A DNA stretch of 36,568 nucleotides from NCBI GenBank assembly GCA_023249405.1, contig JAHFCR010000029.1, positions 1-36,568 on the forward strand. The letters are read 5' to 3'. The notes beneath the pieces were generated by a model that saw nothing but the letters and a program-made list of their open reading frames with translations, was not told where the DNA came from and searched no databases. The position numbers and the translations under genes are program-made. Shown one piece after another: positions 1 to 8,585 of this stretch; the stretch's first letter is position 1; the number at the start of each line of letters is the position of its first letter. This stretch comes from Peptococcaceae bacterium (GTDB taxonomy: Bacteria; Bacillota; DSM-12270; Thermacetogeniales; Thermacetogeniaceae).

Positions 1-639
1 CAGGGCGAGCATCATGATGAAGTGGGTGACGCCGCCGGCGCTGACAAACAGGTGAAAGACCTCGTGGAAGCCAAAGCGCCGCGGCCAGAAATCGCAGCAC
101 TTGGTAGCGTAGATCACGGCTCCGATCGTATAGGCCACCCCGCCGCCAATCATCAGAACCAGCACGATGTGAGGCAGAGTATGCGCCAGTTGGACGAAGG
201 GCACGATGGCGATCCAGCCCAGCAGCAGATAAAAGACCGTGGAAATCCAGCGGGGCAGCCCGATAAACCACAGCTTCAGCAGCATCCCGGCGATGGCCAC
301 GCCCCAGACCGCTCCCAGCATGGCCCATCTCCAGGCCCCCGACAGGGCAAAGTAAAACAATGGGGTATACGAACCGGCAATCAGAAAGTAAATGGAAACG
401 TGATCAAGTTTTTTCAGCAGCAACTCCCTGGGCGGCGTCGTTTTGGCCCAATGGTAGAGGGAGCTGGCCCCAAACAGGGTGATCACGCTCACCCCGTATA
501 TCACCATGGGAATCAGTCTGGCGGCGTCCCTGTGGGTCGCGGTCACGATAAACACCAGCCCGGCAATAGCAGCCAGAAAGGTGGCAAAGTGGGTCCAGGT
601 ATTTACCGGTTCCTTCATATTCAAGAAATTGCTCATCAT
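1..639 (-). CDS. trhA: Hemolysin III / PAQR-family membrane protein (3' end off the window)
   Basis: An integral membrane protein of the hemolysin III (YqfA/TrhA, PAQR-like) family, thought to act in membrane homeostasis; it is not an established haemolysin. The minus-strand translation has about seven hydrophobic segments and the family's conserved polar positions: NTWTH near the N-terminus, SSLYHW, LDH before the third segment, and HEVFHLF...THF near the end. These His and Asp residues form the putative metal site in PAQR proteins. About 213 codons are visible, close to the usual family length, so only a few residues should be missing beyond position 1. I chose ATG 639 because an AAGAG motif lies about 6 bases upstream; ATG 645 and ATG 618 are in-frame alternatives. 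It lies downstream of the isocitrate dehydrogenase gene but is separated from it by a terminator-like hairpin, so it is probably transcribed on its own. Confidence 0.85.
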   Translation of the reverse strand, partial: MMSNFLNMKEPVNTWTHFATFLAAIAGLVFIVTATHRDAARLIPMVIYGVSVITLFGASSLYHWAKTTPPRELLLKKLDHVSIYFLIAGSYTPLFYFALSGAWRWAMLGAVWGVAIAGMLLKLWFIGLPRWISTVFYLLLGWIAIVPFVQLAHTLPHIVLVLMIGGGVAYTIGAVIYATKCCDFWPRRFGFHEVFHLFVSAGGVTHFIMMLAL

Positions 640-665
640 CGGCATCTCTTTTACACTCAAAATTA

Positions 666-697
666 CCCTAGCCCGGGCTTTCAAGCCCGGGCTAGGG
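666..697 (-). terminator. Strong palindromic hairpin, probable terminator of the citrate/isocitrate operon
   Basis: Two perfectly complementary 15-base arms (666-680 and 683-697) flank a two-base centre. The stem is very GC-rich. Read on the minus strand it comes directly after the stop of the isocitrate dehydrogenase gene and is followed by TAATTTT, a modest U-tract. On the plus strand it is followed by a G-run, so it would only terminate in the minus direction. Confidence 0.6.
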
Positions 698-721
698 GGG
701 GCGAACTCCATGTATATTAGA

Positions 722-1723
722 TTATAGCTTGTCGGCAATCGCCCTGGCCATCTCCGAGGATTTGGCGCTGCCGCCGAGGTCGTAAGTCAGTGTTTTACCT
801 TCGGTTAATACTGCTTCTACAGCTCGCGCGACGCGGGCAGCGGCCTCGTTCTCTCCGAGATGCTTGAGCATCAGAACCCCCGACAGAATAGTGGCCAGAG
901 GGTTCACCTTGTCCATCCCGGTGTATTTAGGGGCGCTGCCATGCACCGGTTCGAAGAGCGCTATCTGATCCCCGATGTTGGCTCCGGGCGCCACACCGAG
1001 ACCGCCGATCAGGCCGGCGCACAGGTCCGACAGGATATCCCCATACAGGTTGGGCATCACCAGCACGTCAAAATCTCCAGGGTTCTGAACCAGCTTCATG
1101 GAGCAGGCATCCACAATCCGGTCCTCAAAGGTGATCTCCGGATACTCCCGGGCGATCTCCCTGGCTACGTCGAGAAACAAGCCATCAGTGCACTTCATGA
1201 TATTGGCCTTGTGGACCGCAGTCACTTTGTGGCGCCCCTCTTTCCGGGCCAACTCGAAGGCAAAGCGCACGATCCGGTCACAGCCGAAACGGGTGATGAT
1301 CTTGATGCTCTCGGCAGCGTCCTTGCCCACCATGTGCTCAATGCCGGCGTAGACGTCCTCGGTATTTTCCCGCACCAGCAGGATGTCTACATCCTCATAC
1401 CTGGTCTTGACGTTGGGCAGGCTCTTGGCCGGCCGCAGATTGGCGTACAGGTCGAGTTCCTTGCGCAAAGCCACATTGACGCTGCGGAAGCCCTTGCCCA
1501 CCGGCGTGGTCAATGGTCCCTTCAGGGCCACCCGGTTGCGCCGGATCGATTCCAGCACATGTTCCGGCAGCGGTGTGCCATACTGATCGATCACTGCTTC
1601 CCCGGCCTCTACAACCTCCCACTCGATCCCGGCGTTGGCGGCATCGATCACGATCCGGGCCGCCCTGGTCACATCAGGGCCCGTACCGTCACCAGGGATC
1701 AGAGTTACTTTATGCTTAGCCAT
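722..1723 (-). CDS. icd: Isocitrate dehydrogenase (isocitrate/isopropylmalate dehydrogenase family)
   Basis: A beta-decarboxylating dehydrogenase of 333 residues, predicted to convert isocitrate to 2-oxoglutarate. The substrate loop reads S81-V-N83 followed by [13 protein letters not shown]. The Ser and Asn are the isocitrate-binding signature; isopropylmalate and homoisocitrate dehydrogenases have other residues here. The nucleotide loop HGSAPKYTG carries Lys266-Tyr267, which in E. coli ICDH (K344/Y345) select NADP; NAD enzymes usually have Asp-Ile. The third E. coli NADP contact (R395) looks like Gly here, so the coenzyme remains open. ATG 1723 is preferred because GGAGG sits 6 bases upstream; ATG 1729 would abut the Shine-Dalgarno sequence. 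It is the last gene of the four-gene operon, 131 bases after the small aconitase subunit. Annotation as leuB is the main alternative and fits the loop poorly. Confidence 0.85.
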   Translation of the reverse strand: MAKHKVTLIPGDGTGPDVTRAARIVIDAANAGIEWEVVEAGEAVIDQYGTPLPEHVLESIRRNRVALKGPLTTPVGKGFRSVNVALRKELDLYANLRPAKSLPNVKTRYEDVDILLVRENTEDVYAGIEHMVGKDAAESIKIITRFGCDRIVRFAFELARKEGRHKVTAVHKANIMKCTDGLFLDVAREIAREYPEITFEDRIVDACSMKLVQNPGDFDVLVMPNLYGDILSDLCAGLIGGLGVAPGANIGDQIALFEPVHGSAPKYTGMDKVNPLATILSGVLMLKHLGENEAAARVARAVEAVLTEGKTLTYDLGGSAKSSEMARAIADKL

Positions 1724-1854
1724 ATCCATCCTCCATGTCAGTGATTATCTACTCCATAGAAACAGCCTGTTGGCACTACAGTCAGCAGCGCTATATACTT
1801 CTTGCGCCATGCCGGCAGGATAGTGCTCCGTCTCGGCCGGAGAGGTAATCCTCT

Positions 1855-2355
1855 TTAATCGATATTGAAAGTCCCATACTTGCGGAAATGAGCGGCCAGG
1901 CCGCCATCCCCCAGCACCTTGAGCATGAATGCGGGCAGGGGCTTGATCGGCGTCTCGGCTTTTCTAGTCAGGTTTCTGAGCACCCCATTTTCCAGGTCCA
2001 CCAGCAGTTCATCGCCGGCGGAGATCCCCGAAGTGTCGCATTCTACCACCGGCAACCCCGTATTGATGGCGTTCCGGTAGAAGATGCGGGCAAAGGACGG
2101 CGCCAGCACCGCCCCCACCCCGGCATTCAATAGGGCCAATGGCGCCTGCTCCCTGGAGGAACCGCAGCCGAAGTTGCGGCCGGCGATTACCAGATCGCCG
2201 GGCTGCACTCTTGTGGCGAAGTCCGGGTCCAGATCCTCCATGACGTGGCAGGCCAGCTCTTTCATGTCCAGTGTTTTAAACTTGTACTTGCCCGAGATGA
2301 TGTAATCGGTGTTGACGTCAGCACCGAAGCAGTGTGCTTTTCCCTGCAGCTTCAT
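1855..2355 (-). CDS. Aconitase-family small subunit (LeuD/homoaconitase type)
   Basis: The swivel-domain subunit (166 residues) of a two-part hydro-lyase related to isopropylmalate isomerase, archaeal homoaconitase and LeuCD-like aconitase. It should pair with the product of the gene just upstream. Visible motifs are GADVNTDYI near residue 11, the substrate-specificity loop YKFKT at 24-28, and GCGSSRE at 63-69, the typical active-site Ser/Arg segment. The specificity loop resembles the YLRT type of homoaconitase more than a standard LeuD loop (recalled from family work, not computed). A strong AAGGAGG lies 8 to 9 bases before the ATG. The substrate is inferred from the neighbours: with an isocitrate-type dehydrogenase next to it, citrate/isocitrate is most likely. 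LeuD of leucine synthesis is the alternative, but no leuA- or leuB-type gene is beside it. Confidence 0.8.
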   Translation of the reverse strand: MKLQGKAHCFGADVNTDYIISGKYKFKTLDMKELACHVMEDLDPDFATRVQPGDLVIAGRNFGCGSSREQAPLALLNAGVGAVLAPSFARIFYRNAINTGLPVVECDTSGISAGDELLVDLENGVLRNLTRKAETPIKPLPAFMLKVLGDGGLAAHFRKYGTFNID

Positions 2356-2410
2356 CCCGCCTACCTCCTTTTACTGGGATGTGAGAGATACGAGGCGCGA
2401 GGTGAGATTC

Positions 2411-3679
2411 TCATTTCACATATTCCCTGGGATCGGTGATAGCGCCGGTGAGGGCGGAGGCCGCCACAGTCGCCGGGGAGGCCAGGTAGATAAAGGCCTT
2501 GTTGTTGGCCATCCGCCCCTTGAAATTACGATTGGCCGTGGAGATCACGTTCTCACCGTCGGCGGGAATACCGTTGTGCGTCCCCACACAGGGGCCGCAA
2601 CCCGGTGTCACCAGCGCCGCTCCGGCCTTCACCAGATCCTGGATAATTCCCTCGTCCATGGCCTCCAGCAGGATGCGCCGGGAGGCCGGGGCTACGATCA
2701 ACCGCACCTCCGGGTGCACCCGGCGCCCCCTGAGAATGCCGGCGGCAATCCTCAGGTCTTCAATACGGCCATTGGTGCAGGTGCCCAGAACCGCCTGTTG
2801 GATGGGAGTGCCGGCAACCTCGCCGATCGGCGACACGTTATCCACCCGGTGCGGTTTGGCCACCTGCGGTTCCAGCTTGCCGGCATCATATTCCAGAACG
2901 CGGGCATAGACCGCATCCCGGTCCGGGCTGACCGCTTCAAAACTCCTGTCCCCGGAGAGCGCCCGATGCTCCCGCACCCAGGCCCAGACCTTGTCATCGG
3001 CCTCCATCAGGCCGGCCTTGGCCCCCATCTCGATCGCCATATTGGCAATGGTAAAACGGGCATCCACGGACAGGGCGTCGATCGCCTCACCGGTATACTC
3101 GGCCGCCATATAGGTGGCGCCATCGGCGGTGACCTGGCCGATCAGGAACAGGATCAGGTCCTTGGAGTAAACTCCGGCCGGCAATAGTCCGTTGCAGACA
3201 AACTTGATGCTTTCCGGCACCTTGAACCACATCTGGCCGGAGATCAGTCCGGCTGCCAGGTCGGTGGAGCCCACCCCCGTGGCAAAGGCGTTCAGGGCGC
3301 CGTAGGTGCAGGTGTGGGAATCGGCGCCGATCACCAGATCTCCGGGGCCGACGTGGCCTTTCTCGGGCATCAGTTGGTGGCAGACCCCCTCGCCGATGTC
3401 GTAGCAGATCATCTGCTGTTCTTTGGCAAACGCCCGCATCAGGTGGTGGAGGGCGGAGACCCCCTCGATCGGGCTGGGGGCGCTGTGATCGATCACCAGG
3501 GCCGCCTGCTCCGGGTTGGACACCTGTTGCCCCCCCATCTCCTCGAACGCCCGGATCGCCAGGGGGGATGTTCCATCCTGCCCCATGCGAAAATCCAGCG
3601 TGGCGACCACCAGGTCGTTGGTATAGGCATCCTGGCCGCTCTTCCGGCTCAGGATCTTCTCTGCTATGGTCTTTCCCAA
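2411..3679 (-). CDS. Aconitase-family large subunit (LeuC/homoaconitase type)
   Basis: The [4Fe-4S] catalytic subunit (422 residues) of a heterodimeric hydro-lyase. Three cluster-binding cysteines are visible: Cys301 in GTCTNGR, and Cys361 and Cys364 in PGCGPC. GADSHTCTYG, a family hallmark, lies near residue 124. The length matches the bacterial/archaeal LeuC2-HacA subfamily. The start is set at TTG 3679 because AGGAGG lies 8 bases upstream and the product then begins MGKTIAEKIL, as LeuC-family proteins do; a TTG at 3697 would overlap the ribosome site. It follows the NifV-like synthase by 26 bases and precedes the small subunit by 55 bases, so all are surely co-transcribed. The predicted role is citrate-isocitrate interconversion; homoaconitate or isopropylmalate hydration cannot be excluded from sequence. 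Confidence 0.82.
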   Translation of the reverse strand: MGKTIAEKILSRKSGQDAYTNDLVVATLDFRMGQDGTSPLAIRAFEEMGGQQVSNPEQAALVIDHSAPSPIEGVSALHHLMRAFAKEQQMICYDIGEGVCHQLMPEKGHVGPGDLVIGADSHTCTYGALNAFATGVGSTDLAAGLISGQMWFKVPESIKFVCNGLLPAGVYSKDLILFLIGQVTADGATYMAAEYTGEAIDALSVDARFTIANMAIEMGAKAGLMEADDKVWAWVREHRALSGDRSFEAVSPDRDAVYARVLEYDAGKLEPQVAKPHRVDNVSPIGEVAGTPIQQAVLGTCTNGRIEDLRIAAGILRGRRVHPEVRLIVAPASRRILLEAMDEGIIQDLVKAGAALVTPGCGPCVGTHNGIPADGENVISTANRNFKGRMANNKAFIYLASPATVAASALTGAITDPREYVK

Positions 3680-3705
3680 ACGATTGTCCTCCTGCAAGTA
3701 GTTAA

Positions 3706-4836
3706 TTATCGGCTTTTAGCCTTGAGATAATCCTCGTAGATGAAGACCAGTTCCTTGTCGAACAGGGGACGTTTGAGTTCCACGGCAGCCTTCTTGACAT
3801 AGACCAGAATGTCGTTGGCCTCCTCGTCCGTCAGGTAATGCCCGTATTCCTCGAACTTGGCCTTGATGGAGTGGCTGCCGGAATGCTTCCCGATCACGAT
3901 CTGGCGGGTCAGACCGACCTCTTCGGGGCGGAAGGCCTCGTAGTTGCCCGGGTTTTTCAGGACGCCGTCGGCGTGGATGCCGGATTCATGGGCAAACACG
4001 TTGGAGCCCACGATCGCCTTCCAGACCGGCAGCTCCCGGCTGGAGGCCAGCGACACATACTCGGCCAATTCCCGGAACTTGGCGGTCTTAAAACTCAGGT
4101 CGATCCCGCCCAGGCACTTCAGAGCCATGACCACCTCTTCCAGGGCGGCATTGCCGGCCCGCTCCCCCAACCCGATCACGGTCACCCCGACCCATTTGGC
4201 ACCGGCTCTGACACCGGCCAGGGCATTGGCCGTGGCCATGCCGAAATCGTTGTGGGTGTGCATCTCCACGTCGATGCCCACCGTGCTGATCAGGTTTTCC
4301 ACCTGCGACAGGGTGGTAAAGGGGTCGAGGATGCCGACGGTATCGCAGAAACGCAACCGGTCGGCGCCGGCATCCTTGGCAGCCTGGGCAAATTCGGACA
4401 GGAAGGCGGGATCGGTTCTGGAGGCGTCTTCAGCGTTTACCGATACGTAAACATCGTGCTGCTTGGCAAATTCAGTAGCCCTGGCCATGTTCGACAGCAC
4501 CTGGCTTCTGGTGCTGCGCAGCTTGTGCTCGATGTGAATGTCCGAGGTGGGGGTGGAGATGGCCACCGCGTCCACGCCGCAATCCAAGGATGCCTCGATA
4601 TCCCTGATCTCGGCGCGGTTCCAGCCCATGATGCTGGCCCGCAGGCCCAGCTTGCAGATCTCCGTGATCGCTTCTTTCTCATGGCCACCCATCACCGGAA
4701 CTCCGGCTTCGATCTGATCCACACCGACATCGTCCAACATCTTAGCGATGCGGACCTTTTCCGGATTGGAAAAAACCACGCCTGCCGTCTGTTCACCGTC
4801 TCGCAGCGTGGTATCGACAATCTTGATCTGGCTCAT
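3706..4836 (-). CDS. NifV/homocitrate synthase-like enzyme, candidate Re-citrate synthase
   Basis: A TIM-barrel acyl-CoA condensing enzyme of 376 residues in the isopropylmalate/homocitrate synthase family. The N-terminus carries DTTLRDGEQ with the catalytic Arg12-Asp13, and the metal-binding HTHND has His193 and His195. GIHADG occurs near residue 287. The protein lacks the long C-terminal LeuA regulatory domain, so leucine-type feedback is unlikely. The closest recognisable type is NifV, but no nitrogenase gene is nearby. It is the first gene of an operon with aconitase-like subunits and an isocitrate-type dehydrogenase. Known Re-citrate synthases of anaerobes (Clostridium kluyveri, Dehalococcoides) belong to this family and are often mis-annotated as homocitrate synthase. 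The ATG has AGAGGTGA about 7 bases upstream. The family is certain; the substrate is inferred from context. Confidence 0.8.
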   Translation of the reverse strand: MSQIKIVDTTLRDGEQTAGVVFSNPEKVRIAKMLDDVGVDQIEAGVPVMGGHEKEAITEICKLGLRASIMGWNRAEIRDIEASLDCGVDAVAISTPTSDIHIEHKLRSTRSQVLSNMARATEFAKQHDVYVSVNAEDASRTDPAFLSEFAQAAKDAGADRLRFCDTVGILDPFTTLSQVENLISTVGIDVEMHTHNDFGMATANALAGVRAGAKWVGVTVIGLGERAGNAALEEVVMALKCLGGIDLSFKTAKFRELAEYVSLASSRELPVWKAIVGSNVFAHESGIHADGVLKNPGNYEAFRPEEVGLTRQIVIGKHSGSHSIKAKFEEYGHYLTDEEANDILVYVKKAAVELKRPLFDKELVFIYEDYLKAKSR

Positions 4837-4966
4837 ACCATCTCACCTCTCTCATCTGTTCTAGCCAATCCCAACTGCTCTGCCATTGCCACTATTTACA
4901 TGCAGCCAACCTGTCGCTGCAGTGATCCTTGCCAGTTTGCCTGACGGCTATTGGCCGCGGCTCTGA

Positions 4967-4992
4967 CAAAAGCCCGATCATCGTTGATCAGG
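4967..4992 (-). terminator. Probable intrinsic terminator after gatB
   Basis: On the minus strand an 8-base stem (one G-T pair), a 4-base loop and then CTTTTG follow the gatB stop within about 5 bases. The arms are 4973-4980 and 4985-4992. The U-tract is short. It separates gatCAB from the downstream citrate-type operon. Confidence 0.55.
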
Positions 4993-4996
4993 AATG

Positions 4997-6451
4997 TCAT
5001 ACTCGCTCTTTGATCAGCCTGTTGACCAGTTGCGGGTTGGCCTGGCCCCGGGTCGCCTTCATGACCTGGCCGACCAGGAAGGTCAGCGCCTTCTCTTTCC
5101 CATTGCGATAATCCTCCGCCACGCCGGGGTGGTCCTCCAGCACCTGCCGCACCACGGCGCCCAGTTCCCCCTCGTCGCTGATCTGCACCAGGCCTCTGGC
5201 CTTGACGATCTCTTCAGGCCTGCCGCCGGAAAGAAACATCTCCTCAAAGATGGTCTTGGCGATCTTGCCGCTGATAGTCCCCTGATCGATCAGTTTCAGC
5301 ATCGCCACCAGGTGCGACGGGGTCAGCCTGCTGGCCGCCACTTCCAGGTTGTGCGCCTTCAACAGCTTAAGGAACTCGCCCATCACCCAGTTGCTGACCA
5401 CTTTCTGGTCGTGATAGGCGGCGACACAGGCCTCGTAGAAGTCGGCGAGCGCCCGGGAACCGGTGAGCACGCCGGCATCGTAGGCAGGCAGGCCGTAATT
5501 TGCCATGAAGCGCTGCTGTTTGGCGGCCGGCAGTTCCGGCAGTTCAGAGCGCACCCGATCGATCAGCTCAGGACCGATCACCAGGGGAACCAGGTCCGGA
5601 TCGGGGAAATAGCGGTAATCAGAGGCCTCTTCCTTGATGCGCATCTGCACCGTGAGGCCTGACGCCTCATCCCATCCTCTGGTCTCCAGGAGAAACTGCC
5701 CGCCCTCTGCCAGGATGGCGCTCAAGCGCTCCGCTTCTCCAGCCAGAGCATGCTGCACCGCCCGGAAGGAGTTCATGTTCTTGACCTCCGATTTCGGGTT
5801 CAGCACCGTGGATCCCACCGGCCGGACCGAGATGTTGGCGTCGCAGCGCAGTGAGCCCTCCTCCATCTTGCAGTCGGAGATATCGATATATTCCAGAATA
5901 GCCTTCAGCTTCTCCAGGTAAGCCCGGGCCTCTTCCGGCGTCCGCAGATCCGGTTCGGAGACGATCTCCAGCAGCGGCACTCCGCAGCGGTTGACATCAA
6001 CCAGGGAGTAGTCGGTCCCGGCCTCCCCGTGCATCAGCTTGCCGGCGTCCTCTTCCATGTGCACCCTGGTAATGCCGATGCGCCGCGCCCCCGGACGTTC
6101 GCCGCCATCCACCGCTACGTCCAGGTAGCCGTTCCGGCAGAGGGGCAGGTCATACTGGGAGATCTGGTAGTTCTTGGGCAGGTCCGGGTAGTAGTAGTTC
6201 TTCCGGTCAAATTTGCTGAACGAGGCGATCTCGCAGTTCAGGGCCAGGCCGGCCCGCAGGGCATACTCCAGCACGGTCCGGTTGATCACCGGCAACACGC
6301 CGGGCAAACCCATACAGACCGGACAGACGTTGGTGTTCGGCTCGCTGCCGAACTCGTTGGGGCAGGAGCAGAAGGCCTTGGTTCTGGTATGCAGTTCAAC
6401 GTGCACTTCCAGACCGATGACCACCTCATACCGGTCATTATAGCCGGCCAT
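4997..6451 (-). CDS. gatB: Asp-tRNA(Asn)/Glu-tRNA(Gln) amidotransferase subunit B
   Basis: The tRNA-binding and kinase-like subunit (484 residues) of the GatCAB complex. GatCAB amidates misacylated Glu-tRNA(Gln) and/or Asp-tRNA(Asn), so that glutamine or asparagine enters translation without a dedicated synthetase. The N-terminus [13 protein letters not shown] and the zinc cysteines (CSC near residue 28, CPVC near residue 43) are diagnostic. [16 protein letters not shown] follows near residue 91. The C-terminal part ([15 protein letters not shown]) is the helical/YqeY-like tail that contacts tRNA. Its ATG overlaps the end of gatA by 14 bases, which suggests translational coupling, and a G-rich ribosome site precedes it. 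Length and order (gatC-gatA-gatB) are typical of Firmicutes. Confidence 0.97.
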   Translation of the reverse strand: MAGYNDRYEVVIGLEVHVELHTRTKAFCSCPNEFGSEPNTNVCPVCMGLPGVLPVINRTVLEYALRAGLALNCEIASFSKFDRKNYYYPDLPKNYQISQYDLPLCRNGYLDVAVDGGERPGARRIGITRVHMEEDAGKLMHGEAGTDYSLVDVNRCGVPLLEIVSEPDLRTPEEARAYLEKLKAILEYIDISDCKMEEGSLRCDANISVRPVGSTVLNPKSEVKNMNSFRAVQHALAGEAERLSAILAEGGQFLLETRGWDEASGLTVQMRIKEEASDYRYFPDPDLVPLVIGPELIDRVRSELPELPAAKQQRFMANYGLPAYDAGVLTGSRALADFYEACVAAYHDQKVVSNWVMGEFLKLLKAHNLEVAASRLTPSHLVAMLKLIDQGTISGKIAKTIFEEMFLSGGRPEEIVKARGLVQISDEGELGAVVRQVLEDHPGVAEDYRNGKEKALTFLVGQVMKATRGQANPQLVNRLIKERV

Positions 6452-7982
6452 GGCTGTCCCCCCCTTCCCGCCCGGCCGGGCTTACAGCAGCATGGCCCCG
6501 TTTGAGGGGGGCCCGGTCCTGATGATAGGGCGTGTCCTGTTCAAAGGCATGGGCGATACGCAGCAGTGTTCCCTCCGAGAAAACCGGCCCCATCAACTGG
6601 AGCCCCACCGGCAGGCCATCTGTATAGCCGCAGGGAATGGAGATGGCAGGAATGCCGGCCAGGTTCACCGGAATCGTATAGACATCCGAGAGGTACATGG
6701 ACAGGGGATCATCCGACTTTTCCCCCAACCGGAAGGGAGGCGTGGGAGATGTCGGCGAGACTATGGCGTCAAACTGGTCGAACAGTCGATTGAAGTCATC
6801 CCTGATCAGGGTTCTGAGCTTCAGGGCCTGCAGGTAGTAGGCATCGTAATAGCCGGAACTGAGGGCGTAGGTGCCCAGCATGATGCGGCGCTTGACCTCC
6901 GCTCCGAAACCCTGGCTGCGGGTGTTCGTGTACATCTCCATCAGGTCGTAGGCGCCGCCGTTCTCCGCCACTGCCCGGTAGCCGTAATGAACACCGTCAT
7001 AACGGGCCAGGTTGGAACTGGCCTCGGCGGGAGCGATCAGATAATAGCAGGGCACGGAATATTCAGCGTGGGGGAAGGAGCACTCATCCACTACTGCACC
7101 CAGACCGGCCAGCTTACCCAGGGATGCTTTCACCGCTTCAGCCACGGCAGAATCCAGGCCGTCGCCAAAAAACTCCCGGGGTACGCCGATCCGCAACCCC
7201 CTGATCTCTCCGGTGAGGAAAGCGGTATAGTCGGGCACCGCCCCGAGCCCGGCGCCGGGCGCCGAAGTGGAATCCAGGGGGTCGTAGCCGGCGATCAGGT
7301 TGAGTACCAGGGCACAGTCCCTGACGTCCTTGGTCATGGGGCCGATCTGGTCGAGGGACGAGGCGAAGGCCACCATCCCGTAGCGGGAGACCAACCCGTA
7401 GGTGGGCTTGAGCCCGACGATGCCGCACAGGGAGGCGGGTTGCCTGATGGAACCACCGGTGTCGGTGCCCAGAGCGTAGGGAGCCTCTCCCGCAGCCACC
7501 GCTGCCGCTGGCCCGCCGCTGGAGCCTCCCGGAACGCGGCTCAAGTCCCAGGGGTTGTGGGTGGGGAAAAAGGCCGAGTTCTCTGTGGATGAGCCCATGG
7601 CGAACTCGTCCATGTTCAGTTTGCCGGTAAAGACCGCCCCCGCCGCCGCCAGTTTCTCTACTACCGTAGCGCTGTAGGGCGGTATAAAATGCTCCAGCAT
7701 GCGGGAAGAGCAGGTAGTACGTATACCACGCGTGCAGAGCACGTCTTTTAGACCGGCCGGAACCCCGGCCAGGTAAGGCAAGTCCTTGCCCTGTCTGCGT
7801 TCCCCGTCAACCTGGCGGGCAGCCTCGTAAGCCTGTTCCTCGGTAATGGTGACGTAGGCTTGTATATCCGGCTCCACGTCATGGATCCGCTGGAAGATCG
7901 CCCCGGTCACCTCTTCGGAGGTCATCTCGCCCCGCTGAAGCAGGTCTGCCAGTTCATGGGCTGTGAGATCATAAATCTCCAT
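6438..7982 (-). CDS. gatA: Asp-tRNA(Asn)/Glu-tRNA(Gln) amidotransferase subunit A
   Basis: The glutaminase subunit of GatCAB, an amidase-signature enzyme that frees ammonia from glutamine and channels it to GatB. With the start at ATG 7982 the Ser-cisSer-Lys triad falls at Lys79, Ser154 and Ser178, the numbering known for the S. aureus enzyme. The supporting motifs are [16 protein letters not shown] and [14 protein letters not shown] lies 7 bases before this ATG; an ATG at 7985 is the close alternative, and the in-frame ATG at 8000 has no ribosome site. The product is 514 residues, slightly longer than average at the C-terminus, where an Arg/Gly-rich tail reads through the gatB start. It lies 94 bases after gatC. 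Confidence 0.97.
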   Translation of the reverse strand: MEIYDLTAHELADLLQRGEMTSEEVTGAIFQRIHDVEPDIQAYVTITEEQAYEAARQVDGERRQGKDLPYLAGVPAGLKDVLCTRGIRTTCSSRMLEHFIPPYSATVVEKLAAAGAVFTGKLNMDEFAMGSSTENSAFFPTHNPWDLSRVPGGSSGGPAAAVAAGEAPYALGTDTGGSIRQPASLCGIVGLKPTYGLVSRYGMVAFASSLDQIGPMTKDVRDCALVLNLIAGYDPLDSTSAPGAGLGAVPDYTAFLTGEIRGLRIGVPREFFGDGLDSAVAEAVKASLGKLAGLGAVVDECSFPHAEYSVPCYYLIAPAEASSNLARYDGVHYGYRAVAENGGAYDLMEMYTNTRSQGFGAEVKRRIMLGTYALSSGYYDAYYLQALKLRTLIRDDFNRLFDQFDAIVSPTSPTPPFRLGEKSDDPLSMYLSDVYTIPVNLAGIPAISIPCGYTDGLPVGLQLMGPVFSEGTLLRIAHAFEQDTPYHQDRAPLKRGHAAVSPAGREGGDSHGRL

Positions 7983-8076
7983 CATCAAGCCTCTTTTCAT
8001 TCGCTAAAGCCATAGCGAGAATTGCCTTGCCGGATGTATTTTTATGGCCATCAGACGGGGCATCGATTGCGGATTA

Positions 8077-8361
8077 TTAGAGGATGCGCGGCACCCTGAA
8101 GTAGCTTCCGTCCCGGTCCGGAGCGTTCTGGAAGACGTCGTCCGGCGCCAGCGTCGCCCCTCTCTCGTCCAGGCGGGAGACATTCTGCAGCGGTAAAACG
8201 TGGTAGGTCGGATCGACCCTGGTGGTATCCAACTGGTTGATCCGGTCGGCATATTCCAGGATAGAGCTTAACTGCGCCCCGAAACGCTCTTTCTCCTCCT
8301 CGCTCAGGGCAAGGCGAGCCAACAGGGCCACGTGCTCTACTTCCTCCATGCTGAGCTTCAC
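8077..8361 (-). CDS. gatC: Asp-tRNA(Asn)/Glu-tRNA(Gln) amidotransferase subunit C
   Basis: The small subunit (94 residues) that wraps around and stabilises GatA in the GatCAB complex. The sequence begins VKLSMEEVEHVALLARLAL and contains the helix pair and the DPTYHV-like linker (TRVDPTYHVLP) of the family, ending in the short VPRIL tail. I chose GTG 8361 because AAGGTGG lies 9 bases upstream and the resulting N-terminus matches GatC proteins; a longer reading from 8406 adds 15 unsupported residues. It is the first gene of the gatCAB operon, with a sigma-A-like promoter about 50 bases upstream. Confidence 0.95.
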   Translation of the reverse strand: MKLSMEEVEHVALLARLALSEEEKERFGAQLSSILEYADRINQLDTTRVDPTYHVLPLQNVSRLDERGATLAPDDVFQNAPDRDGSYFRVPRIL

Positions 8362-8411
8362 TAGAAATCGCCACCTTAAAATGCTGCTTAACCTGACAAA
8401 AACCATGCCTA

Positions 8412-8440
8412 ATTATAGCAGAAGCGCCAAAACCCCGCAA
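8412..8440 (-). promoter_or_regulatory. Sigma-A-type promoter of gatCAB
   Basis: On the minus strand TTGCGG (8435-8440), a 17-base spacer and TATAAT (8412-8417) with an extended-10 TGC just before it. This is close to the vegetative consensus. The predicted start is near 8405, giving a leader of about 44 bases to the gatC GTG. Confidence 0.7.
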
Positions 8441-8585
8441 CGTGCCAGGATGTTGAATGCTGTATACAATATTACGGCCAGTGCCCTGGGCTGGCGCTGC
8501 TAAAATATGGTATGCTATAAAAAATAGTAAGCGCTGAAGAAAGTGCTGCCGATCAGAGAAGATTTTTAATAAGGAGGTGCGATCA

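Noticed and set aside
22-720. A 232-codon plus-strand frame at the left edge
   Set aside because: The minus strand there encodes a clear hemolysin III-type membrane protein; the plus frame is its shadow and runs through the terminator hairpin.
860-1744. A 294-codon plus-strand frame across the dehydrogenase gene (similar ones at 3838-4944 and 6450-7592)
   Set aside because: All lie opposite strongly conserved enzymes and show the same His/Gln/Gly/Asp-rich composition; none resembles a protein family.
722-4836. Reading the operon as leuABCD
   Set aside because: The condensing enzyme lacks the LeuA regulatory domain and the dehydrogenase has the isocitrate, not the isopropylmalate, substrate loop.
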